The notes: generated from the letters alone by a model not told the origin. DNA of 5,449 bases from Gemmataceae bacterium (GCA_025056835.1 JANWVS010000179.1:1-5449); one strand, 5' to 3'; counted from the first letter of the stretch, positions 1-5,449 are shown. Translations and numbers: made by a program.

Positions 1-1
1 G

Positions 2-457
2 GCATCGGATGCAGGTGCCGGCGGCCCGCTTTCGCTGGGCGACCCGTCCGGGGCGGAGGCGGGCAGCGCCATCAGTCGATTGGCGCCGCCGTCCGTGAGG
101 CCGTCGCCAGCGAAGCCGGGGGGGGAACGACCGCCGCCGCTGGGCCGGGTCATCGGCAATCGCGACTTTGTGGTGACGGTGGCATGTCACGAAGAGGCAG
201 TCGTCGTCACGCCTGGGGGAGCGACCTTTGCCTGGCCTGCCCAAGGCGACGGCAAAGACATCGACGCCGCTTTGGTACAGACGATCAGTCAATTGGTGGC
301 TCGGCGGCAAGCAACGGTGCGGGCGGGCGAACCGCCCTATCGGCCAGTGCTGCGCTTTCTCGTCCATGACGGCGGCCGGCGCACCTACCACCACGTTTAC
401 CCTCTTTTAGAACGACTGCGGTTTGCGATGGTGCGCGAAGACGTGCAGGAGGATTGA
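2..457 (+). CDS. C-terminal part of an ExbD/TolR-like planctomycete envelope protein (partial)
   Basis: The frame is open to the left edge, so only the last 151 residues are visible. A TTG at 80 could serve as a start but lies in low-complexity linker, so I treat the gene as 5'-truncated by the window. The first ~45 visible residues are a Gly/Ala/Pro/Ser-rich linker, as expected between an anchor and an extracytoplasmic domain. A compact module follows: a strand with Cys at about residue 62 (near RDFVVTVAC), a helix (ALVQTISQLVARRQ), then a strand-helix ending (RPVLRFLVHDGGRRTYHHVY) near the C-terminus. The final strand plus amphipathic helix resembles the ExbD/TolR periplasmic domain. It stops two bases before the next gene's ATG and carries that gene's ribosome-binding site, so the two are translationally close and likely act together. 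The family call is by recalled resemblance. The role is inferred: a subunit of a proton-channel-coupled envelope machine. A G8 run (118-125) sits in the linker. Confidence 0.68.
   Translation, partial: ASDAGAGGPLSLGDPSGAEAGSAISRLAPPSVRPSPAKPGGERPPPLGRVIGNRDFVVTVACHEEAVVVTPGGATFAWPAQGDGKDIDAALVQTISQLVARRQATVRAGEPPYRPVLRFLVHDGGRRTYHHVYPLLERLRFAMVREDVQED
447..452 (+). promoter_or_regulatory. Ribosome-binding site AGGAGG for the 460 start
   Basis: A perfect AGGAGG lies 7 bases upstream of the ATG at 460. It decides the start: the in-frame TTG at 454 is only one base beyond the motif and cannot use it. The site lies inside the last codons of the preceding gene, which is typical of operon coupling. 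Confidence 0.85.
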
Positions 458-459
458 CG

Positions 460-1527
460 ATGTACCGCCGCCGTCCGCGCCGCCGGGCCGACATCGCCTT
501 CGGCTTCGACTCCTTTCTTGACGTCGTCGCCAACGTCTGCGGTATCATCATCCGGTTGATCCTGGTCGCCTGGGTCGGCGGGCGGTCGTACAGCGCGCTG
601 ATGCAATGGCGGGAAACGGCCCCCGAACCGGAAGCAGCCGCGACCCTGCCCAAGCCCGACGATGAGCCGCTGTCTGCCAAGATCACCGCAACGGAAGCGG
701 AGCTGGCCGCCGTGCGCCAACGTTTGTCGAAGCAACTGGAAGCGCTGGCCCACGTCGACCAACAGCGACGGTCGCTGGCGTCGCAGTGGACGGCGCTCCG
801 CCGCGAGCGGGAAGCTCTGGCTCGGCAACGTCGGGAGCTGGAAGGAGAGGAAGCCGCCCGAGAGCGGGCCTTTCGTCTCACGGCTGTGTCGCTCGACGAG
901 GTGCGGAAGCGGCAACAGGCCGTGCTCGCCGAGATCCGCCGACTGGAAGCGCTGCCGGCACCGGTCAAGGAGCTGCGCTATCGCACGCCGGTAAGCCGCG
1001 TCGTGCAGGCCGATGAACTGTTCTTCGAATTGCAGGCCGACCGGGTAGCGTTCATCGACATCCAGGCGTTTTTGCAAGAGGTGCAAAGCGGCGTCGAAGG
1101 CCGCGGCGAAGAGCTGCGAACGCGCTTCAAGATCGAGGAAGTGACACGGCAAGTCGGGGCCTTCCGGCTCCGCTATTGCATCGAGCGCGAAGCGGGGGCC
1201 GTGGACGAATTCGGCCAGGCCGCCAAGCCGACCTCGCAAACGAACTTCCGCTACGGCGTCAGCGGCTGGCAGGTCGAACCGCTGGAGCCGACGCGCGGCG
1301 AGCCGTGGCCGGCGGCACTGGCGCCGGGTTCGGAATTCCGACGAATCGTCGACGCCTTGGATGCGACCACGGTCGTCACGTTCTGGGTGTATCCCGACAG
1401 CTTCGAGGCCTTCCGCCGGCTGCGGGATTACCTTTACGAGCGCGGCCTGGAAGTCGCGGGCCGACCCTTGCCGCACGGCGCACCGATCGCTGCCTCCCGG
1501 TACGGCACGGCATCGCGCGGGCAGTGA
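460..1527 (+). CDS. Single-anchor coiled-coil envelope protein with ExbD/TolR-like features
   Basis: This 355-residue protein starts at ATG 460 behind AGGAGG. Order of parts: a strongly basic N-terminus (MYRRRPRRRAD), which predicts a cytoplasmic N-end; one membrane helix at about 17-40 (FDSFLDVVANVCGIIIRLIL); a short Pro/Glu linker; a long charged coiled coil at about 71-165; and a C-terminal region at about 178-355. The FLDVV stretch aligns by eye with the FIDVM-type motif at the start of the ExbD/TolR helix, which would make Asp21 the counterpart of their essential proton-path Asp. Arg32 in the middle of the helix is odd. The C-terminal region has two halves, around ADELFFELQADRVAFID and TVVTFWVYPDSFEAFRRLRD, that mirror the module in the preceding gene. 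The tail ends in SRGQ. The gene lies two bases downstream of its partner, so the two are almost certainly one operon. I infer a cell-envelope energy-transduction or structural role. No direct function is known to me. Confidence 0.8.
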   Translation: MYRRRPRRRADIAFGFDSFLDVVANVCGIIIRLILVAWVGGRSYSALMQWRETAPEPEAAATLPKPDDEPLSAKITATEAELAAVRQRLSKQLEALAHVDQQRRSLASQWTALRREREALARQRRELEGEEAARERAFRLTAVSLDEVRKRQQAVLAEIRRLEALPAPVKELRYRTPVSRVVQADELFFELQADRVAFIDIQAFLQEVQSGVEGRGEELRTRFKIEEVTRQVGAFRLRYCIEREAGAVDEFGQAAKPTSQTNFRYGVSGWQVEPLEPTRGEPWPAALAPGSEFRRIVDALDATTVVTFWVYPDSFEAFRRLRDYLYERGLEVAGRPLPHGAPIAASRYGTASRGQ

Positions 1528-1538
1528 TTGGCGCTGGC

Positions 1539-2459
1539 TTACGGCAGGGAGCCGGCTTCTAACTTCTTGCGGGCCAAAGCCAGCGCGCCATGGACGACGA
1601 CCTCTTCGCCGAGAGCGGCCGGAACGATTTCGCAGCAGCCGGCAAAGGGATGGAACACGCGCTCGGCCACCAAGCGCCGCAACGGGGCGAACCACTGCTC
1701 TTCGCCGAGCAGAGAGACGCCGCCGCCGATCACGATGCGCCGCGGACACAATAGGGCGATGACATGACAAAGCGCCTCGGCCAGACGATCCAGAGCCAAG
1801 TCGAGGACTGCTTGGGCGTCGGCTTGGCCGCGCGCCGCCTGCGCGGCAATTTCGGCAACGCTGGGCGGTCGGTCGATTCCCAAGCGGCGCGCGTACTGCC
1901 TCTGGATGCCCCAGCCGGAGGCGAGGTGTTCGAGAAGGTCGGCATTGCCGCTCGGCCCCGCGAGGCGCAGGTGGCCGATTTCCGCGGCGCCGCGGCCGCA
2001 GCCGCGGTAGATTTCGCCGTTGATCAGCAACCCGCCGCCGATGCCGGAACCAATGGTTACGTAAAAGATCGGCGACAGTCCTTGGCCGGCGCCGAAGAGG
2101 GCCTCGGCCAGACCGGCGACGTCGGCGTCGTTGCCCAGGGCCGTGGGCCGAGCGACGATGCCGCTGATCCACTCTGCCAGGGGAAAATCGTCCCAGCCCT
2201 GGATTTGATGCGATTTGATGACCGTTTGCCGGGCGTCGTCGACCGGGCCGCCAAAGCCAACGCCGACGCCGCGAAGGTCAGTCGGCGCCACCTGGGCCTG
2301 GGCCAACAAGTCCGGCACGGCCGCGACGATCTGTTGACGAATGCCTTCCGCGCCGCGGGTCGGGTCGACGTTTCCCCGCCAAAGGCCGACGAGGGCGCCG
2401 TCGCCGCGGCCGAGTCCCAGTTGCAGTTTCGTGCCGCCGATCTCGATGCCGAGAAACAT
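1539..2459 (-). CDS. ROK-family sugar kinase (glucokinase-like), zinc-motif-lacking form
   Basis: This 306-residue protein is a normal length for a ROK kinase, a family that phosphorylates glucose or related hexoses with ATP in the cytoplasm. It has the N-terminal phosphate motif [14 protein letters not shown] (4-17), GFGGPVD (68-74), the catalytic-base segment with Asn110-Asp111 ([12 protein letters not shown]), the second phosphate motif GSGIGGG (137-143), the sugar-binding EIGH (Glu160, His163) and the adenosine loop GGGVSL (245-250). The classical ROK zinc motif CxCGxxGCxE after GH is absent. Residues 164-181 read [18 protein letters not shown], keeping the Glu (177) but none of the cysteines. 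There is no N-terminal helix-turn-helix, so this is a kinase and not a NagC/Mlc-type repressor. The ATG start has a TGAGGA ribosome-binding site 9 bases upstream. The gene converges on the envelope operon (11-base gap) and diverges from the sigma-54 activator. The exact sugar cannot be read from the sequence. Confidence 0.93.
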   Translation of the reverse strand: MFLGIEIGGTKLQLGLGRGDGALVGLWRGNVDPTRGAEGIRQQIVAAVPDLLAQAQVAPTDLRGVGVGFGGPVDDARQTVIKSHQIQGWDDFPLAEWISGIVARPTALGNDADVAGLAEALFGAGQGLSPIFYVTIGSGIGGGLLINGEIYRGCGRGAAEIGHLRLAGPSGNADLLEHLASGWGIQRQYARRLGIDRPPSVAEIAAQAARGQADAQAVLDLALDRLAEALCHVIALLCPRRIVIGGGVSLLGEEQWFAPLRRLVAERVFHPFAGCCEIVPAALGEEVVVHGALALARKKLEAGSLP

Positions 2460-2468
2460 CCCTACCCG

Positions 2469-2474
2469 TCCTCA
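2469..2474 (-). promoter_or_regulatory. Ribosome-binding site (TGAGGA) for the ROK kinase
   Basis: On the minus strand TGAGGA precedes the ATG (2457-2459) by 9 bases. It supports this start, which also places the phosphate motif at residue 4 as in other ROK kinases. Confidence 0.6.
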
Positions 2475-2480
2475 CCAACT

Positions 2481-2522
2481 CCGCCGACCAGGTGCTGGCC
2501 ATTATAGTCGTTTGGACGGCGG
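2481..2522. promoter_or_regulatory. Imperfect dyad flanking the TATAAT box (candidate operator)
   Basis: The left arm CCGCCGACCA (2481-2490) and right arm TGGACGGCGG (2513-2522) are inverted copies that match at 9 of 10 positions. The arm centres are 32 bases apart, about three helical turns, and the dyad centre (2501.5) falls on the candidate -10 box. It could bind a dimeric regulator, possibly the divergently encoded activator. CCGCCG is common in this DNA, so chance is a serious alternative. Confidence 0.3.
2501..2506 (-). promoter_or_regulatory. Candidate -10 box (TATAAT) for the ROK kinase
   Basis: The minus strand reads a perfect TATAAT in an otherwise very GC-rich 118-base divergent gap. 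Transcription would start about 7 bases downstream and leave a leader of about 35 bases before the ATG, with room for the TGAGGA site. No good -35 hexamer is seen at 16-18 bases (the region reads about CAGGTC), so the promoter would be weak or activator-dependent. This is seen by motif only. Confidence 0.4.
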
Positions 2523-2577
2523 ACCTGGGGCGGCAGCCGGGGCCATCGTCGTCGGTCGGGAACATAAGATAACCCCG

Positions 2578-3663
2578 ATGGCTCCCCCCAAGGAACCGCT
2601 GGATGCACCGCTGCCGGGGGTCGTGGGTGATAGTCCGGCAATGCGTGCTGTCTACCGGCTGACGCGACTGGTGGCTGCCTCGCGAGCCAGCGTGTTGCTG
2701 GTCGGTGCCACCGGTACCGGCAAGGAAGTGATTGCCCGCAACATTCACCGCCTCAGTCCGCGGGCCGACGGGCCTTATGTCCGCGTCAACTGCGGGGCCT
2801 TGAGCGAAAGCCTGTTGGAGAGCGAGTTGTTCGGCCATGTCAAGGGAGCCTTCACCGGGGCGGTGGACAGCAAGACCGGCCGCTTCGAGGCGGCCCACGG
2901 CGGCACGATCTTTCTCGACGAAATCAACAGCATGTCGCCCAAGCTTCAGGTAAAACTGTTGCGCGTGCTGCAAGAGCGCGAGCTGGAGCGCGTCGGGGAA
3001 AGCCGCACCATTCGGGTCGATGTCCGTGTCATCGGCGCCACCAATCAGTTTTTGGAGGACGAGATCGAACGCGGCCGGTTTCGCGAGGACTTGTACTACC
3101 GGCTCAACGTGGTACCGATCTACCTGCCGCCGCTCCGCCAGCGTCGCGAAGACATCCCGGCCCTGGTGCGTTTCTTCTTGGAAAAGTACTGCGAGGAGAA
3201 TCGGCGCGATCCGCCGGAAGTGCCGGCCGCGATCCTGGAACGGATGCAAAACGATTACGACTGGCCGGGCAACGTCCGCGAACTGGAAAACTGCGTCGAG
3301 CGGGCGGTGGTCCTGGCCCATGGCCGGCCGGTCGACTTCGAATTGATGGTCCCAGGGCACGAACGGCGCATGCGGGCGGTCCACGGCAAGCCGGGAGACC
3401 TGGAAGCGATGATTCAAAATCTCGTGAGCACCGCGTTAGCGAAACTGCCGCCGGAGGAAGGGCGATTGTATGACCGCCTGGTCCGCGGCGTGGAGCGCGA
3501 GCTTCTGGAACAACTGTTGCCCCTGTGCGACAACGTCCTCGTCAAGGCGGCCGCCCGCTTGGGGATCAATCGCAATACACTACACAAGAAGCTGACCGAG
3601 TTGCGTCAGTTGGGCCAGGCGAAGGACGAGGCCAACCGGAGCGGCAGCGAACCCGGCACCTAG
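2578..3663 (+). CDS. Sigma-54-dependent transcriptional activator lacking a sensory domain (AAA+ plus Fis-type HTH)
   Basis: This 361-residue bacterial enhancer-binding protein uses ATP hydrolysis to open promoters held by sigma-54 RNA polymerase. Visible parts: Walker A GATGTGKE (43-50), an intact sigma-54 contact loop GAFTGA (90-95), Walker B GTIFLDE (109-115), sensor I GATN (153-156), FREDLYYRL with the two likely arginine fingers (Arg169, Arg175, by analogy with PspF), sensor [10 protein letters not shown] (231-238), and a C-terminal Fis-like helix-turn-helix (about 319-344, [19 protein letters not shown]). Only about 18 residues precede the AAA+ domain, so there is no receiver, GAF or PAS domain. 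The plan is PspF-like and control must come from a separate partner or from expression level. The ATG at 2578 is chosen because longer in-frame starts run into antisense kinase sequence and noncoding-looking residues. Its ribosome-binding site is weak. It is divergent from the kinase and 41 bases before the oxidoreductase. The target promoter is unknown. Confidence 0.93.
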   Translation: MAPPKEPLDAPLPGVVGDSPAMRAVYRLTRLVAASRASVLLVGATGTGKEVIARNIHRLSPRADGPYVRVNCGALSESLLESELFGHVKGAFTGAVDSKTGRFEAAHGGTIFLDEINSMSPKLQVKLLRVLQERELERVGESRTIRVDVRVIGATNQFLEDEIERGRFREDLYYRLNVVPIYLPPLRQRREDIPALVRFFLEKYCEENRRDPPEVPAAILERMQNDYDWPGNVRELENCVERAVVLAHGRPVDFELMVPGHERRMRAVHGKPGDLEAMIQNLVSTALAKLPPEEGRLYDRLVRGVERELLEQLLPLCDNVLVKAAARLGINRNTLHKKLTELRQLGQAKDEANRSGSEPGT

Positions 3664-3694
3664 CCGGTCGCGAGTGCTGCCGGTGCGCACGCAC

Positions 3695-3699
3695 AGGAG
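3695..3699 (+). promoter_or_regulatory. Ribosome-binding site AGGAG for the oxidoreductase start
   Basis: AGGAG lies 5 bases before ATG 3705. It fixes the start there and rules out a longer N-terminus: the in-frame extension back to 3525 overlaps the activator's helix-turn-helix and contains no export signal. Confidence 0.75.
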
Positions 3700-3704
3700 C
3701 CGTC

Positions 3705-4820
3705 ATGGGTACACAGCGAGCGTATTTAACCAACCCCGCCGAATTTCGCGACGTCAGCCGCGGCAACCCTCGCCCACACACCCTCAAAGGCGAGGCGCTG
3801 GTGCAGGCGCGGCTGACGCCGGAAACCTGGCGCCTGGAAATCGTCAGCGACGGCTCGGCGACGATCCAAACGCCGCGGTCGCTGGAGGCCGGCAATGCCG
3901 TCGACCTCACGGAATTGCACAACCTGGGCAAGCGGCATGGCAAGAAGTTCCTCAAAGCGATGCAATGTCTGAACATCGCCACGCCGCTGGGACAGGGACT
4001 ATGGGAAGGAGTGCCGCTGCGCGAGGTCATCAAGCTCGTGGGCCGAATCAGCAACGTCCGCCGCATCTATTGGTGGGGCTTCCACAACAACGACCCCAAA
4101 CAGATATTCCAGGCTTCGCTGAGCTACTCGCAAGTCTTCGAGACGCCGCCCTGGGACCTCGGTCCCCTCGTGGCCTATCGGCTCAATGGTCAGCCGATCC
4201 CGCTGCTGCGCGGCGGCCCGGTCCGGATGGTGATTCCGTGGGCCCACGGGTTCAAGTCGACCAAGTGGCTCCAGCGCATCACGCTCACCAATAACGTCGC
4301 CGCCAACGACACCTATGCCAACGGCAACAACGAGATCGAATCATACTTGAAGACCGCCGCCTACCTCGACGACGGCCCGCGCGAATTTCGCGCCGGCCAG
4401 CCGGTGGAGATGAGCGGCGTGGCCATGGTGGGCTGGTCGGGGCTGAAGCGCGTGGAATACTGGCTTCGGCCGGATGCCGGCACGCACGGCCAACTCGCCG
4501 ATGACGACCCAGCCTGGCAAACGGCTCGGTGGTTGCCGTGTGCGTTGGAAGGTCCGCCGACGAACTGGGGCGGCCAGCTGCCCGACAATGTTTTGCCGCG
4601 CGATGTGTGGGGCTTCGATCCCAAGACCGGCCGACCCAAGGAATGGCCGATGCGTTTCAGCGTGGTGCGGTGGACGGCCGCGCTCCGCGATTTGCGACCC
4701 GGCGCCTACGAATTCCGAGCGCGGGCGGTCGACCTCAACGACTTCGCCCAACCGGAGCCGCGGCCGTACCAAAAATCGGGGCAGAACCTCGTGCAAGTCC
4801 GCCTTTTCACCGTGGCGTGA
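3705..4820 (+). CDS. Sulfite-oxidase-fold molybdopterin-dependent oxidoreductase
   Basis: This 371-residue protein has the two-domain plan of the sulfite oxidase family. The molybdenum-cofactor domain spans about 25-225. Its likely molybdenum-ligand Cys88 lies in KAMQCLNIATPLGQGLWEGV, followed by WEGVPLREVI (100-109), which matches the family's W-G-G-V-x-L step. The segment GGPVRMVIPWAHGFKSTKWL (170-189) matches the conserved PVRxxxP...G...KWL cofactor-binding stretch. A C-terminal immunoglobulin-like dimerisation domain (about 228-371) contains GWSGLKRVEYWL and PGAYEFRARAVDLNDFAQPE. The GNxR-type residues that normally follow the Cys in sulfite oxidases are replaced, so the substrate is probably not simply sulfite. 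There is no Tat or Sec signal, heme domain or membrane helix, so it appears cytoplasmic as encoded, which is unusual because many relatives are exported. It may be co-transcribed with the activator 41 bases upstream. The family call is secure; the reaction and electron acceptor are unknown. Confidence 0.9.
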   Translation: MGTQRAYLTNPAEFRDVSRGNPRPHTLKGEALVQARLTPETWRLEIVSDGSATIQTPRSLEAGNAVDLTELHNLGKRHGKKFLKAMQCLNIATPLGQGLWEGVPLREVIKLVGRISNVRRIYWWGFHNNDPKQIFQASLSYSQVFETPPWDLGPLVAYRLNGQPIPLLRGGPVRMVIPWAHGFKSTKWLQRITLTNNVAANDTYANGNNEIESYLKTAAYLDDGPREFRAGQPVEMSGVAMVGWSGLKRVEYWLRPDAGTHGQLADDDPAWQTARWLPCALEGPPTNWGGQLPDNVLPRDVWGFDPKTGRPKEWPMRFSVVRWTAALRDLRPGAYEFRARAVDLNDFAQPEPRPYQKSGQNLVQVRLFTVA

Positions 4821-4843
4821 TCGACAACGCAGCAGCGGGCGCG

Positions 4844-5449
4844 TCAACCGACCAACTGCAACTGCACCCGGAATGACGCTGGCGCGTCGCCGACCGCCCG
4901 AACCCGGATGAAGTATACCGTACCTTCCCGAACGGCGAAGGAACCGCTGTTGACTCCGTCGTTGGGTTGGGTCTCGAATAGCGTCGTACCGGTGCGGTCT
5001 TCGACCTTCAGTCGGCTTGGCCGACGGTTCGTGAACGTGATGTTGACATTCACGGCGCCGGTAGTCGGCGCCGTGAATGCGAAATAGAGTTTATCGTCAT
5101 GGTTCTTCGAGGTACCGGTGAAAGTTGCCAAGCCGTTTTGGTTGAAGCGCACCGGTGTGGCGGAGCCGAGCGGAGCGTCGTCGTCGGCGAAGGCTTCGCC
5201 GCTGCCGAACAATAAGCGAGCTTCATAGGCGGCGGCGTTGTTGGTCGTGGAGCGCAGCCGAACGAAATAGGTTCGGCCGGCGACCAGGTTACCGATGGCG
5301 CTGTGGATGCCGTTGTTCGGCTGGGTTTCGAGTACTTTGCGCCCCGCGTTGTCTTCAATTTGTAACGAAGCCAACGCTCCCGTCTCAGTCGTGACATGTA
5401 CTGACAGCGGCCCCGATTGCGTCGCCGTGAAACGGATAAAGTCCTTGTC
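4844..5449 (-). CDS. C-terminal part of a secreted/surface protein with two PPC-like beta-sandwich domains (partial)
   Basis: The frame is open through the right edge, so the N-terminus is missing and 201 residues are visible. They contain two tandem copies of one domain, at about residues 1-82 and 118-201, with matching landmarks: DKDFIRFTA / DDKLYFAFTA, ETQPNNGIHS / ETQPNDGVNS and YFVRLRS / YFIRVRA. The exact ETQPN motif recurs with a 118-residue period. The linker between them (GEAFADDDAPLGSATPVRFN) resembles the Asp-rich joints of planctomycete extracellular repeat proteins. The pattern of short beta strands with D-x-x-F-x-F-x-A and G-x-v-x-V looks like the bacterial pre-peptidase C-terminal (PPC) domain, a jelly-roll found on exported enzymes and adhesins. 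The protein ends right at the domain end (LQLVG) with no recognisable sorting tail. Any catalytic part would lie outside the window. The gene converges on the oxidoreductase with a 23-base gap. Confidence 0.72.
   Translation of the reverse strand, partial: DKDFIRFTATQSGPLSVHVTTETGALASLQIEDNAGRKVLETQPNNGIHSAIGNLVAGRTYFVRLRSTTNNAAAYEARLLFGSGEAFADDDAPLGSATPVRFNQNGLATFTGTSKNHDDKLYFAFTAPTTGAVNVNITFTNRRPSRLKVEDRTGTTLFETQPNDGVNSGSFAVREGTVYFIRVRAVGDAPASFRVQLQLVG
4847..5449 (-). repeat. Tandem domain repeat inside the PPC-like protein gene
   Basis: Two coding repeats, about 5204-5449 and 4847-5098, encode the paired beta-sandwich domains. DNA similarity is still visible around the ETQPN motif (near 4958-5010 and 5310-5365), but synonymous positions have drifted, so the duplication is not recent. 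The 5' end of the first copy runs into the window edge. Confidence 0.7.
5047..5079. repeat. Perfect 14-bp inverted repeat with 5-base loop inside a CDS
   Basis: CATTCACGGCGCCG (5047-5060) is the exact reverse complement of CGGCGCCGTGAATG (5066-5079), with loop GTAGT between. On the minus strand it encodes part of FTAPTTGAVNV in the second PPC-like domain. Neither strand has a T-run after the stem, so it is not a standard intrinsic terminator. Confidence 0.75.

Noticed and set aside
1528..1538. Terminator between the convergent envelope operon and kinase
   Set aside because: The gap is 11 bases with no stem-loop or T-run. Any termination signal must overlap coding sequence.
1982..1995. Perfect palindrome CCGCGGCGCCGCGG inside the kinase gene
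   Set aside because: It is a pure G/C string encoding Gly/Arg/Ala codons near the EIGH motif, and such palindromes are expected at this composition.
397..2172. Long open frame (591 codons) on the minus strand through the envelope operon and kinase
   Set aside because: It is antisense to well-supported genes on both sides and its translation is Arg/Pro/Ala-rich with no domain pattern. Such shadows are common in GC-rich DNA.
2202..2220. Short direct repeat of GATTTGATG with 10-base period
   Set aside because: Only two copies, within kinase codons for IKSHQIQ. It is too short to support a repeat element.
2419..2435. Sigma-54 -24/-12-like sequence on the minus strand (GGCACG then TGCAA)
   Set aside because: The spacing between GG and GC is one base short and the site encodes the invariant GGTKLQ phosphate motif of the kinase, so coding constraint explains it.
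1764..2507. 247-codon plus-strand frame opposite the kinase
   Set aside because: It mirrors the ROK gene in an antisense frame, with no recognisable fold or start signal.
2341..2577. 79-codon N-terminal extension of the sigma-54 activator
   Set aside because: It overlaps the kinase start region and the divergent promoter gap, and its Pro/Arg/Ser-rich residues do not resemble any sensory domain. ATG 2578 is the better start.
2278..3417. 379-codon minus-strand frame opposite the activator
   Set aside because: It lies antisense to the intact AAA+ gene; the residues look like a codon-mirror artefact and it has no ribosome-binding site or known motif.
4821..4843. Terminator between the convergent oxidoreductase and PPC-like gene
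   Set aside because: The 23-base gap has no inverted repeat and no T-run on either strand.

Overview
The window is GC-rich (roughly two thirds G+C by eye) and densely coded. Several of its genes look most like Planctomycetota families: a paired ExbD/TolR-like envelope cassette, a ROK kinase without the zinc cysteines, a soluble-looking sulfite-oxidase-fold protein and a secreted protein with PPC-like domains. A Pirellulales-type planctomycete is my best guess. It rests on recalled family resemblance, not on a search.

Layout, left to right. (1) Positions 2-457 (+) hold the 3' end of a protein with a Pro/Gly/Ala-rich linker and a C-terminal alpha/beta module. (2) Positions 460-1527 (+), two bases later behind a perfect AGGAGG, encode a protein with one membrane anchor, a coiled coil and the same kind of C-terminal module. 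These two form an operon and are probably subunits of one envelope machine driven by an ExbB/TolQ/MotA-like channel encoded upstream. (3) Positions 1539-2459 (-) encode a ROK-family sugar kinase, convergent with the operon and only 11 bases from it. (4) Positions 2460-2577 are a divergent control region with a perfect TATAAT facing the kinase and a near-perfect dyad centred on that box. (5) Positions 2578-3663 (+) encode a sigma-54 activator made of only an AAA+ domain and a Fis-type helix-turn-helix, with no sensory domain. (6) Positions 3705-4820 (+) encode a sulfite-oxidase-fold molybdenum cofactor oxidoreductase with no export signal and an altered active-site loop. (7) Positions 4844-5449 (-) hold the C-terminal part of a secreted or surface beta-sandwich protein with two tandem PPC-like domains. 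Its coding sequence contains a perfect 14-bp stem hairpin.

Functional links are firm only for the first two genes. The activator and the oxidoreductase are co-oriented 41 bases apart and could be co-transcribed. The kinase and activator share a divergent intergenic region, so the activator could act there, but I found no convincing sigma-54 promoter in the window. There are no RNA genes, CRISPR arrays, insertion sequences or clear rho-independent terminators, and no gene-free stretch exceeds about 120 bases. I see no strong evidence for a wholly new system. The best candidate for underdescribed biology is the paired ExbD-like cassette at the left edge.
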